Source of the DNA: Paenibacillus zeisoli
Lineage (GTDB): Bacteria > Bacillota > Bacilli > Paenibacillales > Paenibacillaceae
NCBI RefSeq assembly: GCF_003994465.1
Contig: NZ_RZNX01000003.1
Location: forward strand, 277,283 to 341,282
DNA length: 64,000 nt
Direction: 5' to 3'
Both the position numbers and the translations under genes were made by a program. The notes beneath the pieces were generated by a model. That model ran no database searches, was not told the DNA's origin, and saw nothing but the letters and a program-made list of their open reading frames with translations. The first letter of the stretch is position 1. Each line of letters opens with the position of its first letter. Positions 61,328 through 64,000 of the stretch are shown piece by piece.

Positions 61328-62308
61328 CTACCAACCTCTGTAGGAGCTCACATTGTCCTGTGTAATTTGCTCAACCGGAATGAGGATCTGGGGATCCACT
61401 TTTTCACCGCCAATAACTTTAATACCAGTCTCAACTGCCTTCACTACCATTTCGTTAGGGAACTGAGCTGAAGTTGCGGCAAAAGCCTTCTTCTCCTTCA
61501 GAGCCTCAACAGCTTCAGGCGCTCCATCCACGCTGGAGATGAAGAATTCATCACCACGGCCTGCCTGTTCCGCAGCAATCTTCACACCTACGCCTTCTTG
61601 GTCATTAATAGTGAATACGGCATCAATATTTTTGTTCGCCTGCATGATGTTCTCCATCACACTCAGCGCCTTCTCGCGGTTACCTTCACCGTTCTGCTTC
61701 GCGATAACTTTAATATCCGGGAACCCTTTAAGTATATCTTCGAAGCCTTTAATACGATCCGTTACAGCCGATACGGGCGGACCGTCGATAATCACGATAT
61801 TCCCTTTGCCTTTAAGCCGGTCTGCAAGATATTTGGCGGCCTGCTGCCCTGCCATGACGTTATCGGACATCACTACGGAAGTAATGCCCCCTTCAGCAGA
61901 GCCATCCACACAGATAACTGGAATTCCGGCATTCTTGGCTTCTTGGACAGCAGCCGCAATCCCTTTCGAGTCAAAAGGGCTGAGAAGAATCAAATCCATC
62001 TTTTTGGTGATGAAATCTTCAATTTGCGCGGTCTGCTTAGCCAGGTCCTGATCTGCACTTACCGTGGTAATATCAGCGTTATATTTGACAGCCGCTAATT
62101 GGGCTCCTTTGGACATTGCAACAAAGAACGGGTTGCCTAATGTTGGAACGGTCAAACCGATCTTGAGCTTTTTGCCGGATTCTGTGCCGGATGCAGACTT
62201 TGCATCCTGTGTCCCGGTTGCTGCCGTGTCCGTACCGCTTGAACAAGCGGACATCAGGACCAATAGAACTGCGGAAAGAATAAGCATCAGTGATTTTGTT
62301 ATTTTCAA
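61328..62308 (-). CDS. Ribose-type sugar ABC substrate-binding lipoprotein (RbsB-like)
   Basis: 326 aa. Lipobox MSACSS (Cys about 21), then the type-I fold KIGLTVPTLGNPFFVAMSKGAQLAA, TKKMDLILLSPFDSKGIAAAV, IDGPPVSAVTDRIKGFEDIL and VFTINDQEGVGVKIAAEQ. First gene of the operon; start TTG with GGGGGT about 8 nt before. Its leader is about 370 nt long and carries a cre site and the repeated element. Confidence 0.92.
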   Translation of the reverse strand: MKITKSLMLILSAVLLVLMSACSSGTDTAATGTQDAKSASGTESGKKLKIGLTVPTLGNPFFVAMSKGAQLAAVKYNADITTVSADQDLAKQTAQIEDFITKKMDLILLSPFDSKGIAAAVQEAKNAGIPVICVDGSAEGGITSVVMSDNVMAGQQAAKYLADRLKGKGNIVIIDGPPVSAVTDRIKGFEDILKGFPDIKVIAKQNGEGNREKALSVMENIMQANKNIDAVFTINDQEGVGVKIAAEQAGRGDEFFISSVDGAPEAVEALKEKKAFAATSAQFPNEMVVKAVETGIKVIGGEKVDPQILIPVEQITQDNVSSYRGW

Positions 62309-62359
62309 AGTTTATACCCCCAAGTTATAGTGTGTTGTGCTAATCATGGATTAGCAGGA

Positions 62360-62460
62360 ATGCGACCATACAGTGACCTTAAATCAGCCTGGAGTGAAGC
62401 CGGACGATATCTATTTAGCCGTAGATCGCCTCAGTTCGCTCTCCTTTGGTACGTGCACCA
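62360..62460. repeat. Approximately 80-bp repeated element, copy 2
   Basis: Shares the AATCAGCC..GTAGATCG core with copy 1; the two substitutions are both silent in one plus-strand frame (NQPGVKPDDIYLAVDR), yet that frame has no SD. Here it sits in the leader of the ABC operon, 75-150 nt before the binding-protein start. Function unknown. Confidence 0.7.
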
Positions 62461-62556
62461 TCCTCCTTGAAAAAATATGGACCTACCTATTCATGCCCCC
62501 TGGACTTCCAAAAAACGCCGTTTGTGACCACCTCCTTATCAGACTAACCGGGCGAA

Positions 62557-62570
62557 ATATAGCGCTTACA
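62557..62570 (-). promoter_or_regulatory. cre-like catabolite control site in the ABC operon leader
   Basis: Minus-strand TGTAAGCGCTATAT fits TGWAARCGYTWNCW with one mismatch; about 110 bp downstream of the predicted transcript start, so CcpA could act as a roadblock. Confidence 0.55.
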
Positions 62571-62662
62571 TTTTAAGAGAATTAAATTATTCCTTTTTCT
62601 AGTTCCCTATTGCATCGTATAAATTGATTATTTAAGCTTATTTTTGATTATATGTGGTCATT

Positions 62663-62716
62663 TAATCGATTACTATGCTCATTTCGAATTATAATTTGCT
62701 CAATTTTTACTGTCAA
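62663..62716 (-). promoter_or_regulatory. Consensus promoter and LacI-type operator of the ABC operon
   Basis: Minus-strand -35 TTGACA (62711-62716), 17-bp spacer, -10 TATAAT (62688-62693), both perfect. The operator unit TAATCGATTA (62663-62672), symmetric about CG, starts 15 bp after the -10. The remainder of 62309-62726 is the leader with cre and repeat. Confidence 0.75.
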
Positions 62717-62726
62717 CCCAAAATAT

Positions 62727-63701
62727 TCATCTATGGCGACTTAATTCCTCGTTCATAAATTCACAAATATCCTCCTGCCTTGGCATAGCCGGGATGGCTC
62801 CTTTTTTAGTGGTGGCTAGAGCCCCTACAGCATTTCCGTAACGAACCATTTCCACATAGTCCTCTTCACTAAGACTCGCTAGGCGGCCTCCCTTTTCAAG
62901 CAGCTTATTCAGAAAACCGCCCAGAAAAGCATCACCCGCACCCGTGGTATCTACCGTATGAACCTCGTAAGCAGGAACAAAGGCACTATAATCTCTACAG
63001 TGGAAATAGCATCCCCTCTCGCCCAGCGTTATCAGAATAACAGGTGTACCATATTGTTCGTACAGGTGCGCAGCGCCTTCCTCCAGTTCATCCGCAGACG
63101 TGAGAAACTGCATTTCTTCGAAAGACAGCTTAACAATATCGGCATAACCCAGCCCCTTTGCTATAGCTTCCTTCGCAGACCACTCATCTTTCCAAAGATC
63201 GGGCCGGAGATTAGGATCGAATGAAATCAGCGCTCCGCATTCACTTGCCTGCTTACAAGCCTCCAACGTTGCCGTAGCAGCAGGCTCATGGGTCATGGAA
63301 ACAGAACCAAAATGAAAAATTCTAGCATTTCGAAGCATCTCAGGATTGACTTCGGAACTGTTCAACTCAGTATCTGCGCCAGGGTTCCGATAAAAACTGA
63401 AGCTTCGTTCACCCTCTTCATTTAAATGCACAAAAGCAAGCGTGGTTGAGGTATCGGATGAGAAGACAACTCCAGACGTCTCAATACCGTTGTTCTCTAG
63501 GCAGTCAACTAGGAATCGGCCAAACTGATCCTGGCCTACTTTGCCAATAAAGGCCGTCTTCCTTCCCAGCTTGGACAGTGCAGTAAGCACATTGGCCGGT
63601 GCCCCTCCGGGGTTGCGCTCGAACAGTACATTTCCATGGTCAGACCACCCCGATGGTGTAAAATCAATTAATACTTCTCCCAGTGCTACAACATCCCACA
63701 C
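62727..63701 (-). CDS. PfkB-family carbohydrate kinase (fructokinase-like)
   Basis: 324 aa. Start VALGEVLIDFTPSG, NPGGAPANVLTALSKLG, and the catalytic anion-hole motif DTTGAGDAFLGGFLNKL (about 246-262). Phosphorylates a hexose or pentose, probably the sugar taken up by the neighbouring importer. GTG start (63701) with AGGAAGGTGG 9 nt before. Separately transcribed from the operon but under the same operator type. Confidence 0.9.
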   Translation of the reverse strand: MWDVVALGEVLIDFTPSGWSDHGNVLFERNPGGAPANVLTALSKLGRKTAFIGKVGQDQFGRFLVDCLENNGIETSGVVFSSDTSTTLAFVHLNEEGERSFSFYRNPGADTELNSSEVNPEMLRNARIFHFGSVSMTHEPAATATLEACKQASECGALISFDPNLRPDLWKDEWSAKEAIAKGLGYADIVKLSFEEMQFLTSADELEEGAAHLYEQYGTPVILITLGERGCYFHCRDYSAFVPAYEVHTVDTTGAGDAFLGGFLNKLLEKGGRLASLSEEDYVEMVRYGNAVGALATTKKGAIPAMPRQEDICEFMNEELSRHR

Positions 63702-63727
63702 AACTATTTACCACCTTCCTGATCTGT

Positions 63728-63784
63728 TAATCGATTACGTAATCGATTAGTCAGATTATAATAACTTACCTTCTTCCATGTCAA
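63728..63784 (-). promoter_or_regulatory. Consensus promoter and double LacI-type operator of the kinase gene
   Basis: Minus-strand TTGACA (63779-63784), 18-bp spacer, TATAAT (63755-63760). Five bp downstream starts a perfect 22-bp palindrome (63728-63749): two TAATCGATTA units joined by CG, giving central CG symmetry typical of LacI-family sites. Binding would block initiation. Confidence 0.8.
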
Positions 63785-63833
63785 TTAAATCCTTAGTCTA
63801 CATAATTGTTCAAAACAAATTAGAAAATATAAC

Positions 63834-63860
63834 AAAAAAGACCTGGCCCCATAGGCCAAG
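63834..63860 (-). terminator. Terminator of the partial right-edge gene
   Basis: TTGGCC/GGCCAGG-type stem, six T on the minus strand, 20 bp after the stop at 63879. Confidence 0.65.
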
Positions 63861-63878
63861 CCATTACAATATCACCCT

Positions 63879-64000
63879 TCAGCCTCTAGTTCCCATCATC
63901 CTCTGAAGCTTGGCTTCCAGAATCGCCTGATTATCCAGGATATCCGAGAGCATCTCATAGAGAACCTGATTGGAGATCTCTGTTGTCCGTAAGCCCTGGG
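63879..64000 (-). CDS. C-terminal part of an unknown protein, cut by the window edge
   Basis: Minus strand; 39 complete codons to TGA. Reads QGLRTTEISNQVLYEML, then SDILDNQAILEAKLQRMM. Helical and charged; no family from so little. Placed by the terminator that follows. Confidence 0.55.
   Translation of the reverse strand, partial: QGLRTTEISNQVLYEMLSDILDNQAILEAKLQRMMGTRG

Noticed and set aside
1-64000. tRNA, rRNA, IS element or integrase
   Set aside because: None of the expected cloverleaf or transposase motifs was noticed; a tRNAscan or ISfinder run would decide.

Overview
This window looks like chromosomal DNA of a Paenibacillus-type, spore-forming Firmicute. GC content is moderate to high. 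Shine-Dalgarno sites are strong (AAGGAGG type) and GTG/TTG starts are frequent. Control signals are of the low-GC Gram-positive kind: consensus TTGACA/TATAAT promoters, cre-like sites, a Fur box and intrinsic terminators. Gene content also fits: GH38/GH125 mannosidases, tandem LacI regulators with a ribose-type ABC importer, a spore-coat-like kinase/glycosyltransferase pair and a B. subtilis tcy/ytm-like operon. No rRNA, tRNA, CRISPR array, transposase or integrase was seen.

Layout. 0-0.5 kb: a tandem 248-bp duplication carrying a large palindrome; relatives of the palindrome recur at 18.9 and 38.9 kb. 0.5-5.4 kb: a membrane VWA protein divergent from a three-gene operon (49-aa membrane peptide, zinc-ribbon membrane protein, membrane-anchored repeat protein), with an 11-bp-period repeat between them. 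5.8-11 kb: a frameshifted lipoprotein, nitroreductase, cold-shock and VOC proteins, and a MarR/flavoprotein pair, both Cys-rich and sharing an operator. 11-22 kb: a phytase-like secreted protein, a two-P-loop ATPase, an AraC-linked polyol/inositol-type operon (one oxidoreductase, two TIM-barrel isomerases), small secreted proteins and HEAT proteins. 22-30 kb: a mannan/N-glycan operon (GH125, clan-A hydrolase, GH38), broken by a GC-rich minisatellite and led by a cre-like site.

30-40 kb: a PAS-PAS-GGDEF-EAL protein, then a seven-gene amino-acid ABC importer/monooxygenase/deacylase/SolA operon resembling the sulfur-compound salvage operon of B. subtilis. Its last gene appears to start at AUU. 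40.4-43.2 kb: an AT-rich islet of secreted or membrane proteins of unknown function and a DUF2971 remnant. 43-56 kb: housekeeping and accessory genes, namely a PNPOx-like protein, an FNT channel, a Fur-box-preceded 48-aa peptide, a CotS-like pair, LemA/TPM, a transporter, YnfA, a thioredoxin, a SWIM-SNF2 helicase and a pentapeptide protein. 56-64 kb: a sugar regulon of PfkB kinase, binding protein, RbsA-like ATPase, RbsC-like permease and two paralogous LacI regulators. Two consensus promoters there carry TAATCGATTA operator units just downstream, and an approximately 80-bp element is repeated in the operon leader and between the two lacI genes.

The most coherent less-described items are the VWA/zinc-ribbon/repeat-protein system, the Cys-rich MarR-flavoprotein module, the LacI regulon architecture and the non-ATG starts in the 33-40 kb operon. 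All functional calls rest on reading sequence and recalling families; no database search was run.
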